Below are positions 26,392 through 33,081 of a stretch of DNA of 37,060 nt, in pieces. Origin of the DNA: an uncultured Spartobacteria bacterium (lineage in GTDB: Bacteria > Verrucomicrobiota > Verrucomicrobiia > Chthoniobacterales > Chthoniobacteraceae); NCBI GenBank assembly GCA_903919125.1, contig CAIXGS010000084.1, forward strand, positions 1-37,060, read 5' to 3'. The stretch's first letter is position 1. Every line of letters starts with the position of its first letter. A model generated the notes under the pieces. It made no database searches and had not been told where the DNA came from. It worked only from the letters and a program-made list of their open reading frames with translations. Position numbers and translations under genes: made by a program.

Positions 26392-26997
26392 GTGGATCAA
26401 CGGTTTTTCCTGACCGGCGGAAGTGCTCTGGGGTTGTTTTATTTACATCACCGGATTTCTTACGACCTGGATTTATTTACTACTTGTGAGATCGAGGCCA
26501 TTGAAGTCCGGAACCTAGTCATTCGGGTCGCAAACACAATTGGGGCAGAGTGTCAGGCCATCCGTTCAGCGCCTGACTTTAATCGGTTCCGTCTGACTCG
26601 AGCCGAAGAGCGGGAGCTCATTGATGTCGTGGTTGACCGCGCCCCCCAACTGGATTCACAGAAAGCAGATTTTGAAGGAATTAAGGTCGATACGATCCGA
26701 GAAATTATTGCCAACAAGCTGACGACTCTCATTAGTCGCACCGAATTGAAGGACGTCGTAGACCTCTACTTTCTCCAGCAGGCCGGGCACGATCTTCTCG
26801 CCGCTATTCCCGATGCGAAACAAAAGGACGGAGGCTGGGAACCCGCGGTAGTTTCGATGTTGTTGGATGGCTTAAAAATAACAGAGGTACCGGGTTGGGT
26901 TGTCGCGGACTTGACGCAGGCCGAACTTCAGGCGTTCCTTGAACGGCTCCGTCTTTCCATCGCGAGCCTCGCCCTCCCCAATCCGCCTTCGGAGTAA
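26392..26997 (+). CDS. AbiEii/AbiGii-type nucleotidyltransferase (type IV TA toxin family)
   Basis: A nucleotidyltransferase of the AbiEii family, in which the toxin uses an NTP to modify tRNA and block growth during phage infection. The core signature is GGSAL at residues 9-13, then LHHRISYDLDLF (19-29) with the two catalytic aspartates, and a third acidic site in ELIDVVVD. From GTG at 26392 it has 201 residues. The conserved family start (KRDFLRAWFEV) lies in frame just upstream at 26362-26391 but is preceded by ATA, not a standard start, and by a stop at 26338. Either the protein starts at GTG and lacks 11 residues, or an unusual codon is used. Confidence 0.8.
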   Translation: MDQRFFLTGGSALGLFYLHHRISYDLDLFTTCEIEAIEVRNLVIRVANTIGAECQAIRSAPDFNRFRLTRAEERELIDVVVDRAPQLDSQKADFEGIKVDTIREIIANKLTTLISRTELKDVVDLYFLQQAGHDLLAAIPDAKQKDGGWEPAVVSMLLDGLKITEVPGWVVADLTQAELQAFLERLRLSIASLALPNPPSE

Positions 26998-27245
26998 ACA
27001 TTGGATTCTCCCGCAATTACCGAAGGAACGTGATTAGCCGTAATTTTCTGCCGCTAATGCGTAGAGGAATAACTGTATGATTGGGAACCCGCAGTGGAGC
27101 GCGCAAGAGAGCGGCATTTTGGCACGCAAAAACGGAGAGGCGGCAGAGACAGACACTTTCCCCCATTCACTTGACAAGCCTGAGTCGTAAATTCTTTGCA
27201 TGCTTTTTATTGAGTGCGGCGCACGAATTACGGGATTGTTTGTGG
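26998..27245. other. intergenic region between AbiEii and Fic genes
   Basis: The two genes converge. The stretch contains one copy of the GACAGACAC-type repeat and otherwise nothing recognised. Confidence 0.4.
27132..27165 (+). repeat. repeat C copy 1 (RAYT-type, GAGACAGACAC)
   Basis: The core GAGACAGACACTTT at 27146-27159 is preceded by GGAGAGGCGGCA. It is a slightly diverged member of the family whose consensus core is GGGGACAGACACT. Confidence 0.6.
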
Positions 27246-28004
27246 TCACCCTAACGCTTCTTCGTATCGCTGGAGCGACTCCAAAACTCGCGCTCCGACG
27301 AATGCACGGAATGGCGTGGAATCCCCAGACTCATCTGCCGCCGCAAGAGCGTGATAATAATCCGCTCTCTGGACATTCGCTGCCCGGATAATCGTCAGCG
27401 GATATCCGCCCTGCATCAGATGCAGGTTCATCACCAGACGACAGACCCTTCCATTGCCATCAATAAACGGATGGACCTGCGCCAAACGCAGATGCAAATC
27501 CGCCGCAATCTCAACCTCATGAGACTCTCTCTTTCCTGCGTACCACCCGAACAATTCTTCCATTAATGCAGGCACCTTAAGGGGATTCGGAGGTGTATGT
27601 CGCGAACCCGAAATCCGGACAGCAACATTTCGATATCGCCCAGACCATTCGTCTTCAATTCCGCGCAGGATGATCGAATGCAACTGAAGAAGGGCTGACT
27701 CAGTGAGAGGTGTCCGTTCCGAAACAAGCTTCTGCAACAGGTGAAATGCTTCGAGATGGTTCTTTGCTTCCAAGTGATCTTTCAGCGGCTTACCAGCCAC
27801 CGTGAGCCCACGTCGAATAACCACTTCGGTTTCGGCAAGAGTCAGGGTGTTCCCTTCAATGGCATTCGACTCGTGAATGTATTCCGTTTCCTCCGCCTCA
27901 AAGACTGTCGCTAGTCCTTTGATCTGTTCCGAAGAAAGCGGACGACGGGCGTCGAGCTTTGCCTTCAGTGCGTCAATTTCAGCGAGATATGGAGTGACTT
28001 TCAT
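27246..28004 (-). CDS. Fic family protein (AMPylating enzyme) with inhibitory helix
   Basis: A Fic-domain protein of 252 residues from the ATG at 28004; a GTG at 28019 would add 5. The catalytic motif HPFIDGNGRVCR (178-189) matches the HxFx(D/E)GNGRxxR consensus, with catalytic H178. An N-terminal inhibitory motif S46-N-A-I-E50-G51 matches (S/T)xxxE(G/N), so this is an autoinhibited class II Fic enzyme. No separate antitoxin gene is needed or present. It transfers AMP (or related groups) to target proteins; the target is unknown. It converges with the AbiEii gene and lacks a clear ribosome site. Confidence 0.9.
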   Translation of the reverse strand: MKVTPYLAEIDALKAKLDARRPLSSEQIKGLATVFEAEETEYIHESNAIEGNTLTLAETEVVIRRGLTVAGKPLKDHLEAKNHLEAFHLLQKLVSERTPLTESALLQLHSIILRGIEDEWSGRYRNVAVRISGSRHTPPNPLKVPALMEELFGWYAGKRESHEVEIAADLHLRLAQVHPFIDGNGRVCRLVMNLHLMQGGYPLTIIRAANVQRADYYHALAAADESGDSTPFRAFVGARVLESLQRYEEALG

Positions 28005-28019
28005 ACAAAGGTGACCCAC

Positions 28020-28420
28020 TGCGCTGAGGCAAGAGAGTGGTTTAAGTAAACTTTGGATTTTGCGCTCAGGGGGTGTGTCTCTGTGAGGGGTGATCTATTT
28101 TATCTCAAGTTCCTTCCACTTTTGCCATGTTTTAGCTGGGAGCGGAGATAGAACGGGATTCCGCACATTCTGATGTGGAGCTGGAATTTAGGCCACAGTG
28201 CAAGCTGACGCAACGCATCGACATAAAAAATTACCTTAAAACAACTTATGTTTAGCACCCTAATGGTCAACGTCTCTGTTCACCAGTGCTCGCAGAAAAC
28301 TGAGAGTTGTGAGAAATGCGGCGGCTTAAGGACAAGGCGGGCTCAAAATGGGATAGTTCTTCGACATCGCCGGCACCGCTTCAGCGCGTAAGCCGGCGGC
28401 TGAAAGTTTACCAAGTGAGT
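28020..28420. other. 400-bp non-coding region downstream of truncated toxin
   Basis: No complete gene is recognised. Short frames with no family signal cover parts of it. A GC-rich inverted stretch lies at about 28,370-28,400 (GCCGGC near both ends). It may hold debris of the DUF3368 gene's lost 3' end or of a transposable element, but no clear homology was seen. Confidence 0.3.
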
Positions 28421-28621
28421 TCAACAATTTGGCGACAAAGGGGAGGCGGCAGGGACAGACACTTTCGGCGCCAGCAACGCCTGAACCCCGGCCTTCGAGG
28501 CGTCGTCTGAGGTGATTTCGCGCCAAACAGCCTCAGGCACTATAACTTGTTCGAATATCTCCTGAAGCAGGTGAAGCATGCCGATCCGGCAGAGGCCAAT
28601 CAATGGCGAGGAATCAGCCAC
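28421..28621 (-). pseudogene. truncated DUF3368 PIN-like toxin
   Basis: The frame starts with GTG at 28621 and reads ADSSPLIGLCRIGMLHLL, then QVIVPEAVWREI, the typical start of DUF3368 PIN-domain proteins with the first catalytic aspartate in ADSSPLI. After about 48 residues it runs into repeat C and stops at 66 residues, whereas family members have about 150-170. The acidic residues of the second half of the PIN active site are lost, so it should be inactive as a nuclease. It lies 12 nt behind the UPF0175 gene, the usual antitoxin-toxin order. Confidence 0.75.
28440..28470 (+). repeat. repeat C copy 2, fused to a truncated toxin gene
   Basis: The core GGGACAGACACTTTC begins at 28452, preceded by GGGGAGGCGGCA. 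It replaces the remainder of the DUF3368 coding sequence and provides its last codons. Confidence 0.7.
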
Positions 28622-28633
28622 GACAAGCAGGGG

Positions 28634-28891
28634 CTAAGCAGCGGAATGTACGGCAAGCGTCCGAGCATCTTCAAGCGCATCTTCAACCCCGTAATGCACG
28701 CCAATCTGGCGCGAACACAAAATCTCATGGAATGTCTGAACAGACAATCCAGCAAGTTCAGCCGCCCGTCCCAGAGAAAGGCGTTCGACCCGAAACAAGG
28801 CTACGGCAATCTCCAAACGCACCTCTTCCGCTGAGATGCGGGCGGATTCCATCACGTCTACAGGAAGTTCCACGGTCATTACTGCGCTCAT
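28634..28891 (-). CDS. UPF0175 family antitoxin
   Basis: An 85-residue protein of the UPF0175 family, found as the first gene of DUF3368 toxin-antitoxin pairs. The N-terminus (TVELPVDVMESARIS) forms a strand and a helix, and the middle (RLSLGRAAELAGLSVQTFHEIL) is the helix-turn-helix that binds its own promoter. It appears intact, while its partner toxin is cut short by a repeat. Start ATG at 28891 or an internal ATG at 28879. Confidence 0.85.
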   Translation of the reverse strand: MSAVMTVELPVDVMESARISAEEVRLEIAVALFRVERLSLGRAAELAGLSVQTFHEILCSRQIGVHYGVEDALEDARTLAVHSAA

Positions 28892-28975
28892 GGCTGTGAC
28901 AATAGCCTACCTTTGAACAAAGAGAAATTCAGAACTTCTCCTACTTGCGGGTTTGAAAGTTGCCTGTCGAGTGAA

Positions 28976-29012
28976 GGGACAGAGGTTAGAAGTGTCTGTC
29001 CCCCGCGCTCCC
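28976..29012 (-). repeat. repeat C copy 3 with hairpin
   Basis: GGGACAGA (28976-28983) and TCTGTCCCC (28995-29003) form an inverted repeat; the minus-strand reading of the right part is the core GGGGACAGACAC. It directly adjoins repeat A copy 1. Confidence 0.7.
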
Positions 29013-29013
29013 T

Positions 29014-29040
29014 GCTTCAGCCTAGACGCGGGAGCGTTAA
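29014..29040 (+). repeat. repeat A copy 1
   Basis: CTTCAGCCTAGACGCGGGAG followed by CGTTAA. It supplies the stop codon (TAA at 29037-29039, minus strand) of the kinase-like gene. Together with CGCTCCC at 29006-29012 it can form a stem with GGGAGCG. Confidence 0.7.
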
Positions 29041-29755
29041 GAGTTTTTGTGGCAGACTCGTTGAACGTAATCTAGCAGGGCGCCGCTGAGGGGTTGGACC
29101 CGGAGATCGATCGGGGCCAACAATCCGTCCTCCATGAGAATCAGGTTTCCCTGGTGGGTGTCCGAAATGACAACGCACCGTTCACTGTCAAAGAAAGCGA
29201 CTTCACCTGCCACTTCGAACCGAGTCCAACCGCTTTCCGCAAAGAAGCGATGGATATGCTCCACGGATGCCGGAATCCCCTCAATGGCCGGTTGCTGTAG
29301 ACCAGTCGCATCTTTGTCCCCTCCATCAAGACGCCGACGAATTCGACGTTGTCTCCGAACAGTTCGTTGTGAAGTTGCCATCGTTCCAGATAGGCGATCG
29401 GCGAGGCGTGGGAATCCTCGTCCTGCCGGTAGAGCACTGAGAGGCCGAAAAAATCCGGCCATGTGACTTTGATAAACCTACTCTCCTCTGGGAGGAACCA
29501 AACTTGGTGTTCGTTGCCCTCCTCATCGGGAGGCAGGTTCAAAGAGGCTTTTGAGCGCCGGAGAAGGAAGCGGTGCTCCTCGATGTATTCACGAAAGATC
29601 CTGACTTCTTCGAGGTAATGGGTATGACCGCCCTGAAGACGCGCAACTGTTTGAGCGCGGCGTCGTAGCTCTTCAACCTGTGCTTGGAGCGAGATTCCTT
29701 GAGGAGCAACGACAGAATCATACTCGAACATTGGCTGATGTTGGGGAAAACACAA
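29037..29755 (-). pseudogene. kinase-like protein, frameshifted
   Basis: Two overlapping frames together encode one protein of about 239 residues. The first (from ATG at 29755, also ATG at 29731) covers residues 1-154; the second covers the last 85. They join near 29,300 if one C is restored (AGCAACC read as AGCCAACC), giving LVYSQPAIEG. The C-terminal part has VVISDTHQGNLI followed by APIDLRVQPLSG, resembling a kinase catalytic loop (D, H, N) and metal-binding Asp. It resembles the family called putative polyvalent protein kinase, at moderate confidence. The frameshift may be real or a sequencing error. The stop codon lies in repeat A. Confidence 0.5.
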
Positions 29756-29871
29756 TTCTTACCGGAAGGGATAGCACAGGCGGTGGGGAACAGGCAGTGT
29801 AATTTCCTCCGCAAATCAGAGCCCAAAAAGTGGCTTGCCTATAACAGCGAGAAATAGTGAAGACGGATGGG

Positions 29872-29926
29872 AATTCGCTTTTCACCGCCCGGCACGATTT
29901 CTTCAGCCTGGACGCGGGAGCGTTAA
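29872..29926 (+). repeat. repeat A copy 2
   Basis: The unit runs from ATTCGCTTTTCACC through GGCACGATTTCTTCAGCCTG to GACGCGGGAGCGTTAA. It lies between the Imm/SHOCT gene and the kinase-like gene. Confidence 0.75.
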
Positions 29927-29990
29927 TAATGTTTAGGCCACGGCTTAAATAGCTGAGCTAAGTCTTTAAGGTCTTTAAATAACACTCGCA

Positions 29991-30383
29991 TTAAAGTAAC
30001 CCTGCTTTCAAAGTGTTAAACTCTTCTTCAGTAATAGCGCCAGAAGCTTTAAGATCGCCTAGCTTTTTAAGCTCATCCAACTTGTTAGTAGGAGGTGCTG
30101 CTGCTGCACGAACTTCACCAGCAGTATGACCAACATTGCGTGTGCCTGTACCAGTTACGTTACCAGCAATCGGATCAAGCAAGGACTTTTCTTGTGGCCA
30201 CAGCGCCCAAATTATTGCAATCGCCCAGCTAATACCACCCAATGGAGCAGCTAAACATAACACCAAGATGATCCATTGATAAGCGTGATTGCGTTTCTTA
30301 GCAATTAAAAATGGAATCAATGCTACGCCAATGATAACTGCTGCTAGGATCAAAAACACTACAATACCAAAAAATACTTCCAT
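29991..30383 (-). CDS. small membrane protein with superinfection-immunity-like helices and C-terminal SHOCT
   Basis: A 130-residue protein with two membrane helices (about 5-28 and 37-62), a flexible linker and a C-terminal SHOCT motif (LDELKKLGDLKASGAITEEEFNTLKAGLL region, 102-130). The second helix region (YQWIILVLCL...ISWAIAIIWALWP) resembles the Imm superinfection-immunity family that blocks phage DNA entry; this is a resemblance, not proof. It has its own good ribosome site (AAAGGAGT 7-8 nt before the ATG). Its composition is less GC-rich than the core genes, suggesting transfer. It is flanked by repeat A on both sides. Confidence 0.65.
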   Translation of the reverse strand: MEVFFGIVVFLILAAVIIGVALIPFLIAKKRNHAYQWIILVLCLAAPLGGISWAIAIIWALWPQEKSLLDPIAGNVTGTGTRNVGHTAGEVRAAAAPPTNKLDELKKLGDLKASGAITEEEFNTLKAGLL

Positions 30384-30421
30384 GTTAACTACTCCTTTAA
30401 GTTACTAAGTTAAGGATAGAA

Positions 30422-30465
30422 AATTGCTTTTACCCCCCCCGGCACGATTTCTTCAGCCTGGCCGC
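30422..30465 (+). repeat. repeat A copy 3
   Basis: The unit starts ATTGCTTTTACC, passes through GGCACGATTTCTTCAGCCTG and ends GCCGCGGGAGCGTT, where the usual AA is GG. It lies upstream of the Imm/SHOCT gene. Confidence 0.75.
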
Positions 30466-30693
30466 GGGAGCGTTGGTATTCAGGAATTTTGTGGGAGGAA
30501 AAACTGAGCATGCGGACGCTAGGCAACAGCGTCCAGCTAATCCGGGGATCGGCTTGGTTCGAATTCAATTCAAACTCGAGGTCCCGTAGTTCCTGACCGG
30601 TTGTTCTCGTGGATTTTCACGCAAAAAGCGACCAAGTTTGACCCGGGAAGTAATTCTTCTGTAGATGTGAGATTCCGAGTTCGAATGGTATTT
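30466..30693. other. intergenic region with a perfect hairpin
   Basis: No gene is seen. GGACGCT (30514-30520) and AGCGTCC (30528-30534) form a perfect 7-bp stem with a 7-nt loop. It has no T-run, so it is not an obvious terminator, and it resembles the GACGC/GCGTT arms of repeat A. Confidence 0.4.
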
Positions 30694-31230
30694 TTAACTC
30701 TTTCCTTGTGCCGATAATATAAAAATAACGATCCAAATCCAGAAATATGTTCTAGATTGCTTTGTTAATGTTGCCCTTCTCCATAAATACACGGGTACAA
30801 GTATTACCCATCCGAAATTAGCAGTTTTATGTCCTGCATTTTCTAATTTGTAATCATCCCACGCTGCAAGCCCTGAATTTAAAATAAATTTCAAACAAAA
30901 ACTGTCTGTTGTGCTCATTTCCCCATAATTTTCAGCATAAATTATTTTTATAATTAAACCCAATAATGGAGCAAACGCCAATATCCAGATGACGCTATTA
31001 TCGACACCTGCACCTGTTAGAGGTGGGGGTGTATCATTTAATAAAAAATTTTTCAATTCAGAATCTTGAACTTTGTTCCAGTCACCATAACCTTTTCTCC
31101 AAATTAAAGTTTCTCCGATTAATGTTTTATTTTCAATCAAATTTATTAAAATATCTTGATTAACCGGTCCTGTCTTTTTTCCTTTTACCTCATAGTACCA
31201 TACTGTATTATTTTCCTGAGAATAATTCAT
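30694..31230 (-). CDS. GYF_2-domain (DUF4339) membrane protein
   Basis: A 178-residue protein. The N-terminal GYF_2 domain (about 10-63) shows WYYEVKGKKTGPVNQDILINL and TLIWRKGYGDW, including the conserved W-Y, G-P-V and W residues. Three hydrophobic helices follow (about 79-98, 139-152, 161-174). The gene is strikingly AT-rich (many TTTA/AAAT codons) compared with the GC-rich core, a sign of recent acquisition from another lineage. Function unknown; GYF_2 proteins are typically membrane-associated and bind proline-rich partners. It lies alone between two repeat A copies. Confidence 0.7.
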   Translation of the reverse strand: MNYSQENNTVWYYEVKGKKTGPVNQDILINLIENKTLIGETLIWRKGYGDWNKVQDSELKNFLLNDTPPPLTGAGVDNSVIWILAFAPLLGLIIKIIYAENYGEMSTTDSFCLKFILNSGLAAWDDYKLENAGHKTANFGWVILVPVYLWRRATLTKQSRTYFWIWIVIFILSAQGKS

Positions 31231-31300
31231 TTTTCCATTTAAGTTTTAATATATTAATTCGACATTTTGGATTTAGCTAATTAAAAAAGACAGTTGTCTG

Positions 31301-31342
31301 CCACCAGAACGATAACTTCAGCCTGAGCGAGGGAAGCGGTAA
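31301..31342 (+). repeat. repeat A copy 4 (diverged)
   Basis: A diverged copy reading CCACCAGAACGATAACTTCA, then GCCTGAGCGAGGGAAGCGGTAA. The order of blocks is that of the other copies. It lies 19 nt past the FRG gene's stop codon. Confidence 0.5.
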
Positions 31343-31360
31343 GGCCGGGAGGTTTTCAAA

Positions 31361-32032
31361 TTAAGAGGAGCTACCATCGAGCCGGATAGATTTGGCGAGG
31401 CCGTCGAGATCAGGAAAGACACTTGCGGGATGGATGCCGCAGCGGCGGAGTTGCTCCTTAACGCGTGTGTCGAGCTTGGAGGAAATCTCGAAGCACTGGA
31501 GGGTATTCGAGGTGTATGTCTCGGTGGGATCCGGATGGATAGTGAGCATAGAGGCTTGGGTGGCGATACGTGCTGAGGTATGTGCGGGTTGGAACTTCCC
31601 GACCTTCTTGACGGCGAAGGGATCTGATGTCACCTCGGTATCAATATGGTTCTTGAATCTCTCGGCGTAGACGGCCGCAGTTTTGCCCGACCGATCCCAC
31701 ACCGCAAAATACATAGCAACGAGAGGATTTCGGGTCCAATCGAGTAAGCGCACGGGGAGTCCGTGATGGCGCGCAAGCACCATCCATTCCCACGCAGTGA
31801 GGCTTGCATCCACATGGCGAGCGCCTTCCAAACGGAAGCGCTTGAGCCAATGCTTTTCTTCTTTGTTTATGTCAGCCAGCGTAGCTTTCTGGAATTTCGA
31901 AAGGCGTCCGATACTTGGAACAAGCGTATGCGCTTTAAAATCCGCAACACCTCGAAAAATGTAACCGTTCAACGATTTGGAGCAAACTTGCTCAACGTAG
32001 TCTTTGAAGGATGTTATTTTAATGGATTTCAT
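31361..32032 (-). CDS. FRG-domain protein
   Basis: A 223-residue protein of the FRG family. The name-giving aromatic-Arg-Gly motif is YIFRG (24-28) and the second signature HHGLPVRLLDWTRNPLVAMY is near residues 89-108. FRG domains are of unknown biochemical function and occur often in mobile and phage-defence contexts. The protein appears full-length, with an ATG start at 32032. Neighbouring sites are repeat A copies 4 and 5. Confidence 0.85.
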   Translation of the reverse strand: MKSIKITSFKDYVEQVCSKSLNGYIFRGVADFKAHTLVPSIGRLSKFQKATLADINKEEKHWLKRFRLEGARHVDASLTAWEWMVLARHHGLPVRLLDWTRNPLVAMYFAVWDRSGKTAAVYAERFKNHIDTEVTSDPFAVKKVGKFQPAHTSARIATQASMLTIHPDPTETYTSNTLQCFEISSKLDTRVKEQLRRCGIHPASVFPDLDGLAKSIRLDGSSS

Positions 32033-32119
32033 CAGTTAAATTTTTCCCACATGAACCTGCTGGTCGAAAAATACCGGCTTAAACTTTCTCCCAACCTTTC
32101 TTCAAATTTCTCCTCACTC

Positions 32120-32154
32120 CGGCAACTAAGAGATCGCGGACGCGGGAGCGTTAA
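32120..32154 (+). repeat. repeat A copy 5
   Basis: CGGCAACTAAGAGATCGCGG then ACGCGGGAGCGTTAA. The left half is diverged, the right half conserved. It is followed after 5 nt by repeat B. Confidence 0.65.
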
Positions 32155-32159
32155 GGGAG

Positions 32160-32312
32160 AATTGCTTTTGCCCGATTCCTTGCGTGGCGTACAGCGAAAT
32201 CCGGCCATTATGTGCGATTTTGGCTTTGGTTTCCGGCAAAAGACCGGCTTTGGTTCAAAGCTCGTATCGTTCAACTTGCGCACCAGTTCCTAGCCTCAGT
32301 TTTATCGCCAAT
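32160..32312 (+). repeat. repeat B, left copy (153 bp)
   Basis: About 90% identical (roughly 13 differences) to 36576-36728, in the same orientation. It begins ATTGCTTTTGCCCG, a motif also seen at the left end of repeat A. Frames on either strand have no family signal and contain stops, so it is probably non-coding. Confidence 0.85.
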
Positions 32313-32498
32313 GCTCCGGCGGTGGGCTCAATCCGTGTACACGTTTTCGTAGTCCGGCATCGGGTCGCTCATGTCATAGGGCGAACTACGATGTTCCGTT
32401 TGCTCTACAGGGGAACGGAAGTGTCTGTCCCCTACGCTCAACCTTCGGAGCGCGCGGGGAGAACCAGAGAAGCGTTGCCAACGCCAACCCCCAGACGT
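32313..32498. other. non-coding region with repeat C copy 4
   Basis: Apart from GTGTCTGTCCCC at 32421-32432 (minus-strand repeat C core), nothing is recognised. Confidence 0.4.
32410..32455 (-). repeat. repeat C copy 4
   Basis: The minus-strand core GGGGACAGACAC spans 32432-32421. GGGGA at 32410-32414 on the plus strand pairs with TCCCC, giving a partial hairpin like copy 3. Confidence 0.55.
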
Positions 32499-32850
32499 CT
32501 ACTGCCCTAACTGCAACGTCCATCCACCCGTGGAGAGCGTCGGCAGAACACCCGATTCTACCCAGCCTCGAGCACGTAATGCTTCGTCGGTTTGAGACAT
32601 CAAGCCACAGCCGTAAATATTACGCCGCACATTCTTCCCAGAAATGTTCGTGATGTAGTAACCGGTAAACTCCCCGTTCTGCCTGTTTAAGGTGAGCAAC
32701 AATCTCGGCGATGAAACGCCAGTTTCATCTGTCGTTGATATCGTTAAAACCCTTCCAGTTGCAGTAACGGAAACATTCCACGCAAAGGAAGCCGTGTTCC
32801 CGTCTGAATCAGGCGGATCCTGCGCGTTCAACGTGAATTGGGATGCGAGA
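32499..32850 (-). pseudogene. C-terminal fragment of a large surface/Ig-like protein
   Basis: About 115 codons reading toward lower coordinates: FTLNAQDPPDSDGNTASFAW, then RLLLTLNRQNGEFTGYYIT and a final GGWTLQLGQ. This resembles the last domain of the long beta-rich, immunoglobulin-like surface proteins common in Verrucomicrobiota. The frame extends 5' only through repeat C copy 5 sequence, so the main part of the gene is missing. It is a 3' gene remnant captured between repeats. Confidence 0.55.
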
Positions 32851-32878
32851 CGCAGGGGACAGACACTCCGGTAAAACC
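32851..32878 (+). repeat. repeat C copy 5
   Basis: GGGGACAGACACTCCGGTAA (from 32855) followed by AACC. It is identical over this stretch to copies 6 and 7, and it precedes a transposase fragment. Confidence 0.85.
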
Positions 32879-32909
32879 TTTTCCCCGTCGCATCCGTAGC
32901 AAGGGGTGT

Positions 32910-33005
32910 ATGAGGCGCGCGAGATTCAAGGCCGAGGCTTCGGTGCAGGTCGCTCACTACCATTGCGTTTCCAGAGTGGTAGACAGGAACTTTGTTCTGG
33001 GCGAA
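32910..33005 (+). pseudogene. RAYT (Y1 transposase-family) 5' fragment, left copy
   Basis: The first 32 codons of a REP-associated tyrosine transposase of the IS200/IS605-related type: MRRARFKAEASVQV, then HYHCVSRVVDRNFVLGE, with the strand carrying the conserved histidines. It then runs directly into repeat C copy 6. The catalytic tyrosine and the HuH motif of the full enzyme (about 300 residues in relatives) are missing, so it is inactive. Confidence 0.75.
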
Positions 33006-33012
33006 GGCGAGA

Positions 33013-33040
33013 CGCAGGGGACAGACACTCCGGTAAAACC
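33013..33040 (+). repeat. repeat C copy 6
   Basis: The core GGGGACAGACACTCCGGTAA starts at 33017. Together with copy 5 it brackets the transposase fragment. Confidence 0.85.
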
Positions 33041-33081
33041 CTCAAGCACTGAGATGCGAGTTTCAGCGTAACATAGGCAGG

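Noticed and set aside
27200-27391. 63-codon plus-strand ORF with a TTGACA just upstream
   Set aside because: More than half lies antisense to the Fic coding sequence, and no -10 element with good spacing follows the TTGACA.
32184-32510. ORFs read through repeat B
   Set aside because: The two repeat B copies differ without codon-position bias and frames are broken by stops, so the repeat is judged non-coding.
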